The notes: generated by a model from the sequence alone, not told the origin. Positions 43,801 to 52,605 are shown, counted from the first letter of the stretch. The stretch is 64,000 bases of DNA from Naasia sp. SYSU D00057 (GCF_017916505.1 NZ_JAFMSZ010000001.1:1054001-1118000), one strand, 5' to 3'. A program made the numbers and translations.

Positions 43801-44235
43801 GTGAACGATCCCCGCAGCACTCTCGCGTCCCTGATCACGTCGGCGCACCACCTCACGCGCATCGCCGCCCGCGCGACCGGCGACCAGACGTCGCCCGCCG
43901 TCTGGCGGACCCTCTCCATCCTCGCCGCCGACGGGCCGATGCGCCTCGGTGAGCTCGCCGCGGCCAGCCGGGTGGCGCAGCCGACCATGAGCAAGCTGGT
44001 GCAGAACCTCGCCGCCGACGATCTGATCCGCCGGATCGCGGACGTCGACGACTCCCGCGCCTGGCTCATCGCCACCACCGCAAAGGGCGAGCGGGCGCTC
44101 GAGCAATGGCGCGACCGCCTCGCCGACGCAGCCGCCCCCTTCTTCGCCGGCCTCAGCGACGCCGAGCAGCGGACCCTGCACGAGGCCGCGGCGATCGTCT
44201 CCCACCGCGTCTCGGCGACAGAGGCAGCCGCCTGA
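43801..44235 (+). CDS. MarR-family regulator
   Basis: A 144-residue winged-helix MarR protein. Helices TLASLITSAHHLTRIAAR lead into the DNA-binding part LGELAAASRVAQPTMSKLVQN and the wing RRIADVDDSRAWLIATT, then a C-terminal dimer helix. GTG 43801 gives the typical N-terminus; an ATG at 43777 is in frame but lies in what looks like promoter sequence (TAACATTAACC at 43787-43797). No adjacent transporter is divergent, so the target is unclear. Confidence 0.88.
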   Translation: MNDPRSTLASLITSAHHLTRIAARATGDQTSPAVWRTLSILAADGPMRLGELAAASRVAQPTMSKLVQNLAADDLIRRIADVDDSRAWLIATTAKGERALEQWRDRLADAAAPFFAGLSDAEQRTLHEAAAIVSHRVSATEAAA

Positions 44236-44286
44236 GCGGCGAGCCGAGGCGCGACCTCCTCGAGTAGCCCCGCCGGGACCGAGCGG

Positions 44287-44637
44287 TCAGGCGAAGTCGT
44301 CGAGGACGCCGAACTCGTCCGACCGGCGCGGGCCGCTCTCGACGACGGCGGCGCCCAGCCCGCGGTCGTGCAGAGCCTCGATCCGCTTCCGCACCTGATC
44401 GACCAGGTCGCCGTTGTCCGGGTCGGGGAGCGACGATCCGCTCGACTCCGCCAGAAGCGACGTGCCCGAGTTGAGCACCAGCCTCACGTCCACGTGGTCG
44501 CCGTCCGGCGCGAGCCCCGAGATCGCGACCTCGTCCCCTGTGCCGGCCACCGCGAGAGCGGCCGCGTAGTCGACGAGCGCGTCGGCGAGGTCGGCCGCGA
44601 CCAGGAAGGATCGCGGGCCATAGGTGATCAGCTTCAA
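44287..44637 (-). CDS. Conserved actinobacterial hypothetical protein
   Basis: A 116-residue protein whose best start is TTG 44637, giving LKLITYGPRSFLVAADLADAL, with GGAGGA just upstream. I recall this opening in small conserved proteins of the group, without known function. It is mixed alpha/beta, with VRLVLNSGTSLLAESS and PDPDNGDLVDQV in the middle. No motif for catalysis or DNA binding. It lies between the MarR gene (convergent) and tRNA-Arg. Confidence 0.75.
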   Translation of the reverse strand: MKLITYGPRSFLVAADLADALVDYAAALAVAGTGDEVAISGLAPDGDHVDVRLVLNSGTSLLAESSGSSLPDPDNGDLVDQVRKRIEALHDRGLGAAVVESGPRRSDEFGVLDDFA

Positions 44638-44824
44638 GAGTCCTCCGGATCGCGCCCGAAGGCTCAGCATGCGGCCGCTTCCAGCCGCCTCCTCACACTA
44701 GGTCGCGAACTCGAGCGGCGGGACACGTTCCGCTCCTCACCGGGGTCGGCTATCGTGCGCGCGGCATCCACAGTGGCGGGCCACCAGCCGGACCCGGGCG
44801 GCCGCCAGTAGACTTCTGCGGCCC

Positions 44825-44897
<73 letters not shown>

Positions 44898-44922
44898 CTC
44901 GTGTTTTCACTCCGATCGTTCG

Positions 44923-45011
44923 CGGTCGGCGGGGGCGCACTCCGCTTCTCAGACAGTTGCGCGCCAAGCATGGCGCGCAAAACTCGCCTCGGAGCGCGCC
45001 CCCGCCGACCG
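44923..45011. repeat. Long nested hairpin downstream of tRNA-Arg
   Basis: Outer arms of 22 bp (44923-44944 and 44990-45011) pair with a single mismatch. An inner perfect 10-bp stem, TTGCGCGCCA and TGGCGCGCAA (44957-44980), has a 4-base loop. It fills most of the gap between tRNA-Arg and the next gene at 45162. It could be a tRNA transcript terminator or a decayed repeat element. It is not related in sequence to the MITE-like copies. Confidence 0.8.
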
Positions 45012-45161
45012 CTCGGTTCTGGCGAACCATTGCGGCGCCAGTGCGGCCTCTTCAGCCGTGTCCTCCCCCGGCGCGTGAAGGCGGTGTGGGAGCGACGGAG
45101 TCTTGGGCGGAACCCGATCCTCGTTCACCCGGTTGTCATGTGGCGGAGGGAGGGTGGGCGC

Positions 45162-45401
45162 ATGTCGATGGCCGAGCCGATCCTTCCCCACTCCTCGTCC
45201 GACGAGGACGCCATCCCGGCCGCCGAGCCCGGAGCGGGCGGGCCTCTCCCCGCCGCTCCCGAAGAGCCGGACGTCCTGCCCGGGGAGTGGGACGAGGAGA
45301 CCGACGTCGACCTCGACGAGCGGGAGGAGCCCCCGTTCCGCACGCCCGCCCCGGGCGACCGCCTGCACCCCGGCGACCTCGCGCCCGGCGGCGACCAGTA
45401 G
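45162..45401 (+). CDS. Small acidic hypothetical protein
   Basis: A 79-residue, highly acidic, Pro-rich and probably disordered protein, with stretches such as GEWDEETDVDLDEREEPPF. ATG 45162 follows GGAGGGAGG; an ATG at 45138 is also in frame. No recognisable domain. Confidence 0.6.
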   Translation: MSMAEPILPHSSSDEDAIPAAEPGAGGPLPAAPEEPDVLPGEWDEETDVDLDEREEPPFRTPAPGDRLHPGDLAPGGDQ

Positions 45402-45503
45402 CGCAGGGCCGCTGTCGGCGGCCTTGCTCTGAGGAGCGCGCCTCCCGTTGCGAGCGGCGGGCCGGTCGCGCCACTATGGGCGGAGCGTGAAAGGGCACAC
45501 CCG

Positions 45504-45758
45504 ATGAGCGACTCCCCCGACTCCCTCCGCGACGACGCCGTGCGCCTGGTGGCGGCGGTGATCGCCCGCGGGCCCGAGTCCGAGCTGGCCCAGGAGATCG
45601 CCCAGGAGGCGGTGGACACCCACCCTCCCGCCGACTTCGCGGTCGACGTCGCCGACATCGCGTCGACCTCCCTCCAGGCGCTCGCGGAGTCCGCCGGCGA
45701 CGACCGGGAGACTCTGCTGCACGAGCTCTCCGACCGCCGCGCCCTGCACGCCGACTGA
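45504..45758 (+). CDS. Small hypothetical helical protein
   Basis: An 84-residue acidic helical protein, starting MSDSPDSLRDDAVRLVAAVI, with no cysteine and no membrane segment. It is preceded by a purine-rich AAAGGG. Coding potential is good, but I recognise no family. Confidence 0.6.
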   Translation: MSDSPDSLRDDAVRLVAAVIARGPESELAQEIAQEAVDTHPPADFAVDVADIASTSLQALAESAGDDRETLLHELSDRRALHAD

Positions 45759-45892
45759 CGCCGTCGCGCGTCCATCGGATGCGACTCGCCGACCCGGGGC
45801 CGCTGCGCCGGCGCTCGGCGCCCCTGTGAGGGCGCGGCGCACCCACGCGGGTGAGGAAGACTTCAAGCCAGAACGTCAGGAGGAGCAGCGGC

Positions 45893-46669
45893 ATGACGGA
45901 CGTCCGGTTCTTCGCGCATCGCGGATCGAGCGCCCGGTACCCCGAGCACACCCGCGCGGCGTACCGTCAGGCGATCGACGACGGGGCCGACGGGATCGAG
46001 TGCGACGTGCGGCTCACCGGCGACGGCGCCGTGGTGTGCTGGCACGACGCCACCGTCACGCGCACCACGGGCGCCAAGGGGCGGGTGGACAAGTACAGCC
46101 TCGCCGAGCTCGGCCGGCTCGACCTTCTGCGCGGGGCCGTGATCCCGGCCGCCCACGGCGACGCGGCCGAGCAGCTCGTCACCCTCCCCGCGCTGCTCGC
46201 GCTCGTCGAGAGCGCCGGGCGCCCGATGCTGCTCGCCATCGAGCTGAAGCCGGCCCGAGGATCCGAGCGGCGGCTCGTCGAGGCCGTGCTGGAGATCCTC
46301 GCCGCGGCCGGCTGGGACCCGGCCACCGGACGCGTCGGCGCCGTCCAGGTGTCGCTCATGGCGTTCAGCGTCCCCGTCATCACCGCTCTCCTCGCGCACG
46401 TTCCCGCATCGCTCCTCGTGCTGCTCCTCGAGGAGGAGACGCCCAAGGCGCTCGCCCTCCTGGAGGCGGGAACCGTCGGCGCGGGACCCGGCGTCGACGA
46501 GGTGCGGCGGCGCCCCGACCGGGTCCGCTCCTGGATCGCCCGCGGCTCGCACGTGCGCGTGTGGACCGTGAACACCGCCGAGGACCTCCACTTCTGCCTC
46601 GAACTCGGCGTGCGGGACATCATCACCGATCGCCCGGCCGAGCTGCGCGCCGCCCTCGACGGCCGGTGA
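45893..46669 (+). CDS. Glycerophosphodiester phosphodiesterase
   Basis: A 258-residue GDPD-family TIM barrel. AHRGSSARYPEHTRAAY carries the first catalytic His and the metal Glu; DGIECDVRLTGDGAVVCWHD supplies the Glu/Asp metal ligands and the second His; VWTVNTAEDL is the C-terminal signature. It hydrolyses glycerophosphodiesters to glycerol 3-phosphate and an alcohol. No signal peptide, so it is cytosolic. The ATG at 45893 has AGGAGG upstream. The frame is open a little further upstream. Confidence 0.94.
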   Translation: MTDVRFFAHRGSSARYPEHTRAAYRQAIDDGADGIECDVRLTGDGAVVCWHDATVTRTTGAKGRVDKYSLAELGRLDLLRGAVIPAAHGDAAEQLVTLPALLALVESAGRPMLLAIELKPARGSERRLVEAVLEILAAAGWDPATGRVGAVQVSLMAFSVPVITALLAHVPASLLVLLLEEETPKALALLEAGTVGAGPGVDEVRRRPDRVRSWIARGSHVRVWTVNTAEDLHFCLELGVRDIITDRPAELRAALDGR

Positions 46670-46787
46670 GCCCGGACTGCCCCCGCCCCTGCCGCCGGCC
46701 TCTCGACCTCGGCCGCCCCGCGCTTCCCGGAGCCCGCTCGGCGCGCCGTCTCGCGCTGAGCCCGTCCTCCCTCCAGACTCGCCGCCT

Positions 46788-47411
46788 GTGAGCACCACGA
46801 CGACGGACGCCGCGGCGCTCCGCATTCAGCCGATGCGCGACCTCTGGCGCGAGGGCTGGAAGTCGTTCCTCGCAACGTCCGTCCCGATCTTCGGCGCCCT
46901 CGGTCTGGTGGCAGCGGACAGCGGCCGGTTGCTCGCGGTGCTCGCCGGGTTCGCCGGAGCGACGGCCGTGTTCGCTCTCGTCGCCGGGCGGCTGCGCGGC
47001 TCGGGCGTGGTCCTCGACGCCGACGGCATCCACGAGCGGGCCTACCTGCGCTCCACGGTCTTCACCCCGCGCCGCCGCGTCCATCAGGCCCTTGTCGTGC
47101 CGGTGGGGCGCACGCTGCTCGACGAGGTGACGCATCAGCTCTTCCTACTCGACCGCCGTGGTCGCACACTGCTGCGGATGCGCGGCCAGCTGTGGGATCC
47201 CCGGGACCTCAAGGCCGCGGCGAACTACTTCGACGTGCCGGTCCGGATCCTCGACGCGCCCGTGACCTGGTCCGAGCTGCGGCAGTCCCCATACCGCGGC
47301 AACCTCGAGCCGTGGGAGCGGCACCCGCTGCTCACCACCGCCGGACTCGTGACCATTGCGATCGCCGTGCTCACGCCGGGGATCACCCTGGCGATGACGC
47401 TGCACCTCTAG
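46788..47411 (+). CDS. Hypothetical membrane protein
   Basis: A 207-residue protein with two adjacent hydrophobic segments at about residues 28-65 and a C-terminal one at about 183-205. Between them is a soluble beta-rich domain (GIHERAYLRSTVFTPRRR, QLFLLDRRGRTLLRMRG) that resembles a small PH-like fold. The start is GTG 46788. No family assignment. Confidence 0.75.
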   Translation: MSTTTTDAAALRIQPMRDLWREGWKSFLATSVPIFGALGLVAADSGRLLAVLAGFAGATAVFALVAGRLRGSGVVLDADGIHERAYLRSTVFTPRRRVHQALVVPVGRTLLDEVTHQLFLLDRRGRTLLRMRGQLWDPRDLKAAANYFDVPVRILDAPVTWSELRQSPYRGNLEPWERHPLLTTAGLVTIAIAVLTPGITLAMTLHL

Positions 47412-47505
47412 CTCGGCGGGAGAACCGTCGACCTGCGGCAGCGACAACACCGCGGCGAGGACGATCCCAGCGCAGCGAGCGGCCGATCCGGGCCAGGAGC
47501 GGAGG

Positions 47506-47721
47506 TCAGGAGAACAGGCCGACCAGGCCGAAGACGATCGAGAGCGCGCCGATCAGCAGCGAGATGCCGATCAGCACGGTGTGCACGATCAGGAACCGGG
47601 TCGGGCGACCGGACGCGTCGCGGGAGCGCGGGTCACGCATCACCCGGCGGAAGAACGCGGGCCAGACGACGAAGTTCCAGACCCCGCTGACGAGCAGCAG
47701 CACGGCGAGGGTCGTCGTCAC
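47506..47721 (-). CDS. SCO4848-type small membrane protein
   Basis: A 71-residue protein with two transmembrane helices around a basic loop (FFRRVMRDPRSRDASGRPT). The WNFVVWPAFFR and FLIVHTVLIGISLLIG pattern matches the widespread actinobacterial SCO4848 family, function unknown. TAGACT lies exactly six bases before the GTG start, so the mRNA is probably leaderless. It is divergent from orn, 52 bases away, which shows the same arrangement. Confidence 0.82.
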   Translation of the reverse strand: MTTTLAVLLLVSGVWNFVVWPAFFRRVMRDPRSRDASGRPTRFLIVHTVLIGISLLIGALSIVFGLVGLFS

Positions 47722-47773
47722 GCGCCCAGTCTAGGCGGCGGGCCCCTCCGGCCCGGCTGGCTAGACTCGCCTG

Positions 47774-48394
47774 GTGGCGAACGGCTCCGAACGACTGGTC
47801 TGGATCGACTGCGAGATGACCGGGCTCGACCTCTCCGTCGACGAGCTCGTGGAGGTCGCGGTCGTGATCACCGACTACGACCTGCAGCCGGTGGACCCCG
47901 GGCTCTCGATCGTCATCAAGCCCGACCAGTCCGCCCTCGACAACATGGGCGACGTAGTGACGGCCATGCACACCGACTCCGGCCTCCTCGACGAGATCCC
48001 GCACGGCGTAAGCCTCGCCGACGCCGAGTTCAAGGTGCTCGAGTACATCCAGCGCTTCGTGCCCAACTCGGGCACCGCTCCCCTGGCCGGCAACACGATC
48101 GGCACCGACCGCTCGTTCCTCAGCAAGTACATGCCGCGGGTGGACGGCTGGCTGCACTACCGCAGCGTCGACGTCTCCTCCATCAAGGAGCTCGCCCGCC
48201 GCTGGTTCCCGCGCATCTACTTCAACGCTCCGCAGAAGGCGGGCGGACACCGTGCGCTCGCGGACATCCTGGAGTCGATCCGCGAGCTCGAGTACTACCG
48301 GAAGGCCGCCTTCGTGCCCGCCCCCGGCCCCACCACCGAGCAGGTCCAGGCGGTGTCGGCGGCGGTGGTGGAGGAGTTCGCCTCGCGTCTGTAA
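47774..48394 (+). CDS. orn: Oligoribonuclease
   Basis: A 206-residue DEDDh exonuclease that degrades 2-5 nt RNAs, including pGpG left from c-di-GMP breakdown. The acidic residues are seen in WIDCEMTGLD and the DEDDh histidine-aspartate in KAGGHRALADILESI; NTIGTDRSFL is the middle motif. Length is usual for actinobacterial Orn. TAGACT at 47762-47767 lies six bases before GTG 47774, which suggests leaderless translation. tRNA-His follows. Confidence 0.97.
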   Translation: MANGSERLVWIDCEMTGLDLSVDELVEVAVVITDYDLQPVDPGLSIVIKPDQSALDNMGDVVTAMHTDSGLLDEIPHGVSLADAEFKVLEYIQRFVPNSGTAPLAGNTIGTDRSFLSKYMPRVDGWLHYRSVDVSSIKELARRWFPRIYFNAPQKAGGHRALADILESIRELEYYRKAAFVPAPGPTTEQVQAVSAAVVEEFASRL

Positions 48395-48455
48395 TAGAAT
48401 CGATTGTCCGCGTGGGAGACCACACGGATTCCGCCCCGTCTGCGGACGGGACATG

Positions 48456-48531
48456 GTGGGCGTAGCTCAGTTGGTAGAGCGCTGGCTTGTGGTGCCGGAA
48501 GTCGCGGGTTCAAGCCCCGTCGTCCACCCCA
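48456..48531 (+). tRNA. tRNA-His (anticodon GTG)
   Basis: The acceptor arm GTGGGCG/CGTCCAC has one G-U pair, the anticodon loop is TTGTGGT (anticodon GTG), the T loop is TTCAAGC, and CCA is encoded at 48529-48531. A G at 48455 is the expected extra -1 guanosine of tRNA-His. Confidence 0.95.
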
Positions 48532-48560
48532 ATAACTCCGAATGCGGGAACCCCGCGAAA

Positions 48561-48595
48561 CGACATCCGGCAACGGACACCGTTGCCGGATGTCG
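48561..48595. terminator. Strong hairpin between tRNA-His and the MFS gene
   Basis: A perfect 16-bp stem, CGACATCCGGCAACGG and CCGTTGCCGGATGTCG, with a 3-base loop. It lies 30 bases after tRNA-His and 21 bases past the convergent MFS stop, so it can serve both. Confidence 0.85.
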
Positions 48596-48615
48596 TCCCG
48601 GTTGCCGAATAGGCG

Positions 48616-49848
48616 TCACTCCGCGCCGGCGGGGATCCGCTCCGGCTGCCGCGTCTCCCGGGCCGCGAACGCCAGGACCCCGGCGAGGGCGATCAGCGCA
48701 CCGACGATGAGCAGTGCGCGCAGCAGCCCGACCGCGTCGCCGAGCACGCCGATGAGCGGCGGACCGGCGAGGAAGGCGAGGTAGCCGACCGTCGACACGA
48801 CGCTCACCCGGGCGGCCGCCTTCGCCGGGTCGTCCGTCGCCGCCGAGATGCTCACCGGGAAGCCGAGGGCGCAGCCGAGCCCCCAGAGCACGACGCCGAC
48901 GACGGTGACCGCCGTCTGGTCGACGAAGATGACGAGCAGCAGCCCCGCGACGGCCATCGCAGCGGACACCCGCAGCACGGGCACCCGGCCGTACCGGTCG
49001 AGCACCCGGCCGCCGAGCAGCCGTCCGGCCGTCATCGACGCCGTGAACACCGCCAGCAGCAGGGCGCCCGACGCGTGGGAGGCGCCCCGCTCGTCCACCA
49101 TGGCGAGCGCGAGCCAGTCGTTGGCGCCGCCCTCGGCGAACGCCATGCCGAGCGCGACCACCCCGAGCAGGAGGGTGCGCGGCTCGACCCAGACCGCCAT
49201 CCGCTCGGCGAATCGGAGCCGCTCGCCCCCCTCCCCCGCTCGCCGCTCCGCTTCGAGCCGGTCGGCGAGGAGCGCCGGCACCGCCACGAGCACCGCGACG
49301 ACGAGCAGCACACCGACGGCGGTGAGCTGCACCGACATCGGCACCCTCGCCTGCGCGACGAGCGCCCCGGCGCCCGCCCCGGCCACCGAGCCGAGGCTGA
49401 AGAACGCGTGGAACAGGGGAAGCATGCTCTTCCCGCTCCTCCGCTCGGCGGCGGCACCCTCCACGTTCATCGCGACATCGGAGAGGCCCGACCCGATGCC
49501 GAAGATCGCCAGCCCGGCGAAGGTGATGGCGTAGCTGCCGAAGACCTCGCTGCCGACTCCGATCAGGACGATTCCGACCGCAGCGAACGACTGGGAGCCG
49601 GCGACCGCCCGGCGGGAGCCGACCAGATGCAGGACGGGGCTCGCGAGCAGCAGACCCAGGATCGCCCCCGCCGAGCAGCCGAGGATGAGGAACCCCGTCT
49701 GCCCTGTCGTGATGCCGAGGCTCTCACGGATCGCGGGGACGCGGGCGAGCCAGGACGCGAGCGAGAAGCCGGCCACCGCGAACACGACGAACACCGCGTT
49801 GCGCCAGCGGACGAGGGACGCGCGCTCGGCGGCGACGGACTGGCTCAC
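48616..49848 (-). CDS. Major facilitator superfamily transporter
   Basis: A 410-residue, 12-helix MFS protein of the YbjJ/FucP-like group. ASWLARVPAIRESLGI and GLSDVAMNVEGAAAERRSGK are the characteristic segments of this branch, and GRLLGGRVLDRYGR is the loop between helices 8 and 9. Substrate is unknown; relatives include putative sugar and drug exporters. The start is GTG 49848 with a TAGGCT box eight bases upstream. Confidence 0.92.
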   Translation of the reverse strand: MSQSVAAERASLVRWRNAVFVVFAVAGFSLASWLARVPAIRESLGITTGQTGFLILGCSAGAILGLLLASPVLHLVGSRRAVAGSQSFAAVGIVLIGVGSEVFGSYAITFAGLAIFGIGSGLSDVAMNVEGAAAERRSGKSMLPLFHAFFSLGSVAGAGAGALVAQARVPMSVQLTAVGVLLVVAVLVAVPALLADRLEAERRAGEGGERLRFAERMAVWVEPRTLLLGVVALGMAFAEGGANDWLALAMVDERGASHASGALLLAVFTASMTAGRLLGGRVLDRYGRVPVLRVSAAMAVAGLLLVIFVDQTAVTVVGVVLWGLGCALGFPVSISAATDDPAKAAARVSVVSTVGYLAFLAGPPLIGVLGDAVGLLRALLIVGALIALAGVLAFAARETRQPERIPAGAE

Positions 49849-49919
49849 GCGTCGGGAGCCTAGCCGGGCCGCGTAGCCTGGACGGGGTCCGCCGCCCCCG
49901 CGCGGGCCGGGAAGGATCC

Positions 49920-50273
49920 ATGCCGCTCGAGATGCCGGCCGACGAGTTCGAGAGGCTCGTCGTGGACGAGCTCGACGAGCTGCCCGACGACATGGTCGAG
50001 GGGCTCGAGAACGTGGTGTTCGTCGTCGAGGACCGCCCCGAGGACGGGACCCTCGATGTGCTGGGCACCTACGACGGCGTGGCCCTCACCGAACGGGACC
50101 GCTACGGCTTCGGCGAGATGCCGGACCGCATCATCCTCTTCCGTGAGGCCCTGCTCGCCATCTGCGAGGACGAGGAGGAGCTGCGGGACGAGATCCACGT
50201 GACCCTCGTGCACGAGATCGCGCACTACTACGGCATCGACGACGACCGCCTCCACGAGCTCGGGTGGGCGTAG
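49920..50273 (+). CDS. Minimal zincin-fold metallopeptidase
   Basis: A 117-residue protein of the short zincin-like family (PF06262 type). The zinc motif is HEIAHYYGIDDDRL near the C-terminus (HExxHxxGxxD). The acidic body begins FERLVVDELDELPDDM. There is no signal peptide. Structural members of this family are known, but substrates are not. It is separated from the divergent MFS gene by 71 bases, which include a TAGCCT -10-like box. Confidence 0.88.
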   Translation: MPLEMPADEFERLVVDELDELPDDMVEGLENVVFVVEDRPEDGTLDVLGTYDGVALTERDRYGFGEMPDRIILFREALLAICEDEEELRDEIHVTLVHEIAHYYGIDDDRLHELGWA

Positions 50274-50320
50274 GCATCCGCCCCGTTGATCGAGGAGCCC
50301 GCAAAGCGGGTATCCCATCC

Positions 50321-50461
50321 CCGGTGATTGAGGAGCGGCCGCAGGCCCGCGTCTCGAAATCACCCGACCGTGCCTTCGGACCGGAGCCGAGGTGGCTGAG
50401 TTCGAAGAGAGGGTCGCGTGATTTCGAGACGCCGGCCTCCGGCCGGCTCCTCAATCACCGG
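50321..50461. repeat. Dispersed MITE/REP-like element, copy E
   Basis: A 141-bp copy with identical 15-bp terminal inverted repeats, inner TCTCGAAATCAC and GTGATTTCGAGAC arms, and core words GTGGCTGAG shared with copy B. A partial left end lies before it (50285-50316, TTGATCGAGGAGCCCGC) and a partial right end after it (50466-50496). It fills the gap 50274-50502. Confidence 0.85.
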
Positions 50462-50502
50462 GACTGACGCCGGCCTCCGGCCGGCTCCAATCGCCGGTCG
50501 GG

Positions 50503-50784
50503 TTAGAAGCGGTAGGAGTCGACTTCCTTGTTGCCCTGGGTCTCGTCGCTGTCGCGCTCGTCCCAGCGGTAGCGGACGTGCGGCACACCCTGCACCTCGC
50601 GGCTGTCCTCGGCCGTGTACCAGAAGAGGCGGTCCTGGCCGCCGAAGGTCGCCATCTCGCTGATCTCGTCGTCGTGCTTGCCGTCGATGAGGATCCGGTG
50701 CTCGACGCGGCCCTCGAACGGACCGTCGATGAACTCGGCGACGTACTCCTTGCTGGACGGGACGGACGGCTGCGCATCGCTCAT
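50503..50784 (-). CDS. Small hypothetical protein
   Basis: A 93-residue acidic beta-rich protein with no recognised domain. It contains EFIDGPFEGRVEHRILIDG and DRLFWYTAEDSREVQG and ends in a basic-aromatic SYRF. TAACGT lies six bases before the ATG at 50784, and GGAGG is present in that interval, so it could be leaderless or have a conventional site. Divergent from the PBP-like gene. Confidence 0.75.
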   Translation of the reverse strand: MSDAQPSVPSSKEYVAEFIDGPFEGRVEHRILIDGKHDDEISEMATFGGQDRLFWYTAEDSREVQGVPHVRYRWDERDSDETQGNKEVDSYRF

Positions 50785-50843
50785 GCCTCCACGTTACCGC
50801 GCGCCGATCCGACCCTCTGAGGGGGTTGCCCTAGCCTGGCGCG

Positions 50844-52079
50844 ATGCCACAGCGGGAGCGGAATCGGGTGCTCTGGGCGGTCGCCGCGATCCTCCTCGTG
50901 GCCGCCGCCGTCTACGCGCCGATGGCGCTGCTCGCCCCGCTGCCCGCCGCCCGCGTGGTCGACCTGGGCGCGCAGACCGCGCCCGGCGAGGGGCCGCCAC
51001 CGGTGCTCCCGGCGGCGGGCTCCGCGGCCGTCACGCTCGCCGCGGAGGAGGAGCCGGTCGGCTCGACCGAGGCGGTGCCGATCGCCGCGGCGGCCAAGAT
51101 CGTGACGGCGCTGCTCGTCCTCGACAAGCACCCGCTCGAGGCGGGGCGCAGCGGGCCGAGCGTGCCCGTGACGGCGGACGACTTCGCGAGCTACCAGCGC
51201 TACACGGCGCAGGGCGTCCGCGCCGTCCGGGTGGTCGCGGGTGACACGTGGACGGAGCGGGAGGCGCTGCACGCCATGCTCCTCTCGTCGAGCAACAACC
51301 ACGCCGAGATGCTCGCGCGCTGGGCGTACGGCTCGCTCGACGGATACCGCAGCGCGGCGCAGGCGTGGTTGGCCGAGCGCGGCCTCGACTCGGTCAGCGT
51401 CGCGGACACCACGGGGCTCTCGCCGGAGAGCGTCGGGTCCGGCGCGGATCTCGCCCGGCTCGCCGCGCTCGCCTTCGCCGACCCGTTCCTGGCGGAGGTC
51501 GCCGGACTCGAGCGGTCCACGACGACGCGCGGCCTGACGTTCGAGAACGAGATCGCCTACCGTCCCGAGGACGGCATCACGGCCCTCTCCCGCAGCTACA
51601 CGGATGAGGCGGGAGTCTGCCTCCTCTTCTCCGTCCCGGTGGAGGTCGGCGACGACACCGTCCCCGTGTACGGGGCATTCCTCGGGGAACCGAGCTACGA
51701 CGACCTCGCCGCCGACATGGATGCGTTCCTCGCGTCCGTCCCCGCGTCACTCACCCGGCATCCCCTGCTCGCCGCCGGAACGCCGGTGGCCCGCTACGAG
51801 ACCGAGTGGGGCTCGTCCGCCGAAGCCGTGGTGCGCGACGAGGTGACCGCGCTCGGCTGGGGCGGCCGCAGCTCGGACGTCGCCGCGGAGACGCGGCCGG
51901 TGACCACGGCGCCTGCCGGCGCCCGCGTCGGCACGGTGGCCGTGACGACGACGGAGGGCGAGGTCACGAGTCCTGTCGTCCTCGAGTCGGCGGTCGCCGA
52001 CCCGGGCCCGCTGTGGCGCCTGCTCTCCCCCGGCGTCGTCGTGCCCCGGTTCGTCGAGTGGGTCAGCGGAAGGTCGTAG
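50844..52079 (+). CDS. PBP5-like (peptidase S11) protein lacking catalytic residues
   Basis: A 411-residue exported protein with an N-terminal membrane helix (about 9-27). The fold follows D-Ala-D-Ala carboxypeptidases: the first motif region VPIAAAAKIVTALLVLDKHP, the SxN motif in LLSSSNNHAE (149-151), and ALSRSYTDEAGVCLLFS. The SxxK serine is Ala82, leaving Lys85, and KTG is replaced by Ser249-Arg250-Ser251. It is unlikely to cleave or bind penicillin covalently, so it may be a cell-wall scaffold. TAGCCT lies six bases before the ATG (leaderless). Confidence 0.88.
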   Translation: MPQRERNRVLWAVAAILLVAAAVYAPMALLAPLPAARVVDLGAQTAPGEGPPPVLPAAGSAAVTLAAEEEPVGSTEAVPIAAAAKIVTALLVLDKHPLEAGRSGPSVPVTADDFASYQRYTAQGVRAVRVVAGDTWTEREALHAMLLSSSNNHAEMLARWAYGSLDGYRSAAQAWLAERGLDSVSVADTTGLSPESVGSGADLARLAALAFADPFLAEVAGLERSTTTRGLTFENEIAYRPEDGITALSRSYTDEAGVCLLFSVPVEVGDDTVPVYGAFLGEPSYDDLAADMDAFLASVPASLTRHPLLAAGTPVARYETEWGSSAEAVVRDEVTALGWGGRSSDVAAETRPVTTAPAGARVGTVAVTTTEGEVTSPVVLESAVADPGPLWRLLSPGVVVPRFVEWVSGRS

Positions 52080-52605
52080 CCCGGCCGTCGAGCACGACGT
52101 CCGCGAGCAGGTCGGGACGCTCCCGGCGGCGGAACGCGCGCTCCTGCGCCGCCCAGCGGTCCCAGTGCGGCGCGTACGTCGCCCCGTCGCGGGCGAGGGC
52201 GCGGCGCTTCCGCTCCGCCTCGGCGAGCTCGACCCAGATCCCGAAGGTCGCGCGGTCGCGGCTGCGGCGGCTGAGCGCACCGGATCCCTCGACGATCAGC
52301 GGGCGGTCGCGGTCGAGGGAGTGCACCTCGGCCGGCGCCGCGGCCGCCCAATCCCACCGGCGCCAGCGGCCGGCGCCGAGGACGTCGTCGACGACGGCAC
52401 GGCTCGCCTCCTCGAGCCCGTCCCAGCCGGGATAGATGTCGTCGAGGTGCACCAGCTGCGCCGAGAGCAGCCCCGCGAGCGCGGCGGCCAGAGTGCTCTT
52501 GCCGGAGCCCGAGCCGCCGTCGAGCAGCACCACGGGCGGCTGCCCGCTCGCCGCGATCCGCTCGACGAGGGGCGTCAGGTCGACGGCGGACTCAGCGTCC
52601 GGCAA
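52063..52605 (-). CDS. P-loop kinase-like ATP-binding protein
   Basis: A 180-residue protein of the uridine-kinase-like P-loop group. The Walker A motif is LLDGGSGSGKST, the nucleotide or substrate loop is LVHLDDIYPGWDGL, and LIVEGSGALS is the Walker-B-like strand. Its TTG start at 52605 lies inside the end of ecfT (14-base overlap), making it the last gene of the thiamine-type ECF operon. Its 3' end overlaps the convergent PBP-like gene by 17 bases. Substrate is unknown. Confidence 0.85.
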   Translation of the reverse strand: MPDAESAVDLTPLVERIAASGQPPVVLLDGGSGSGKSTLAAALAGLLSAQLVHLDDIYPGWDGLEEASRAVVDDVLGAGRWRRWDWAAAAPAEVHSLDRDRPLIVEGSGALSRRSRDRATFGIWVELAEAERKRRALARDGATYAPHWDRWAAQERAFRRRERPDLLADVVLDGRATTFR

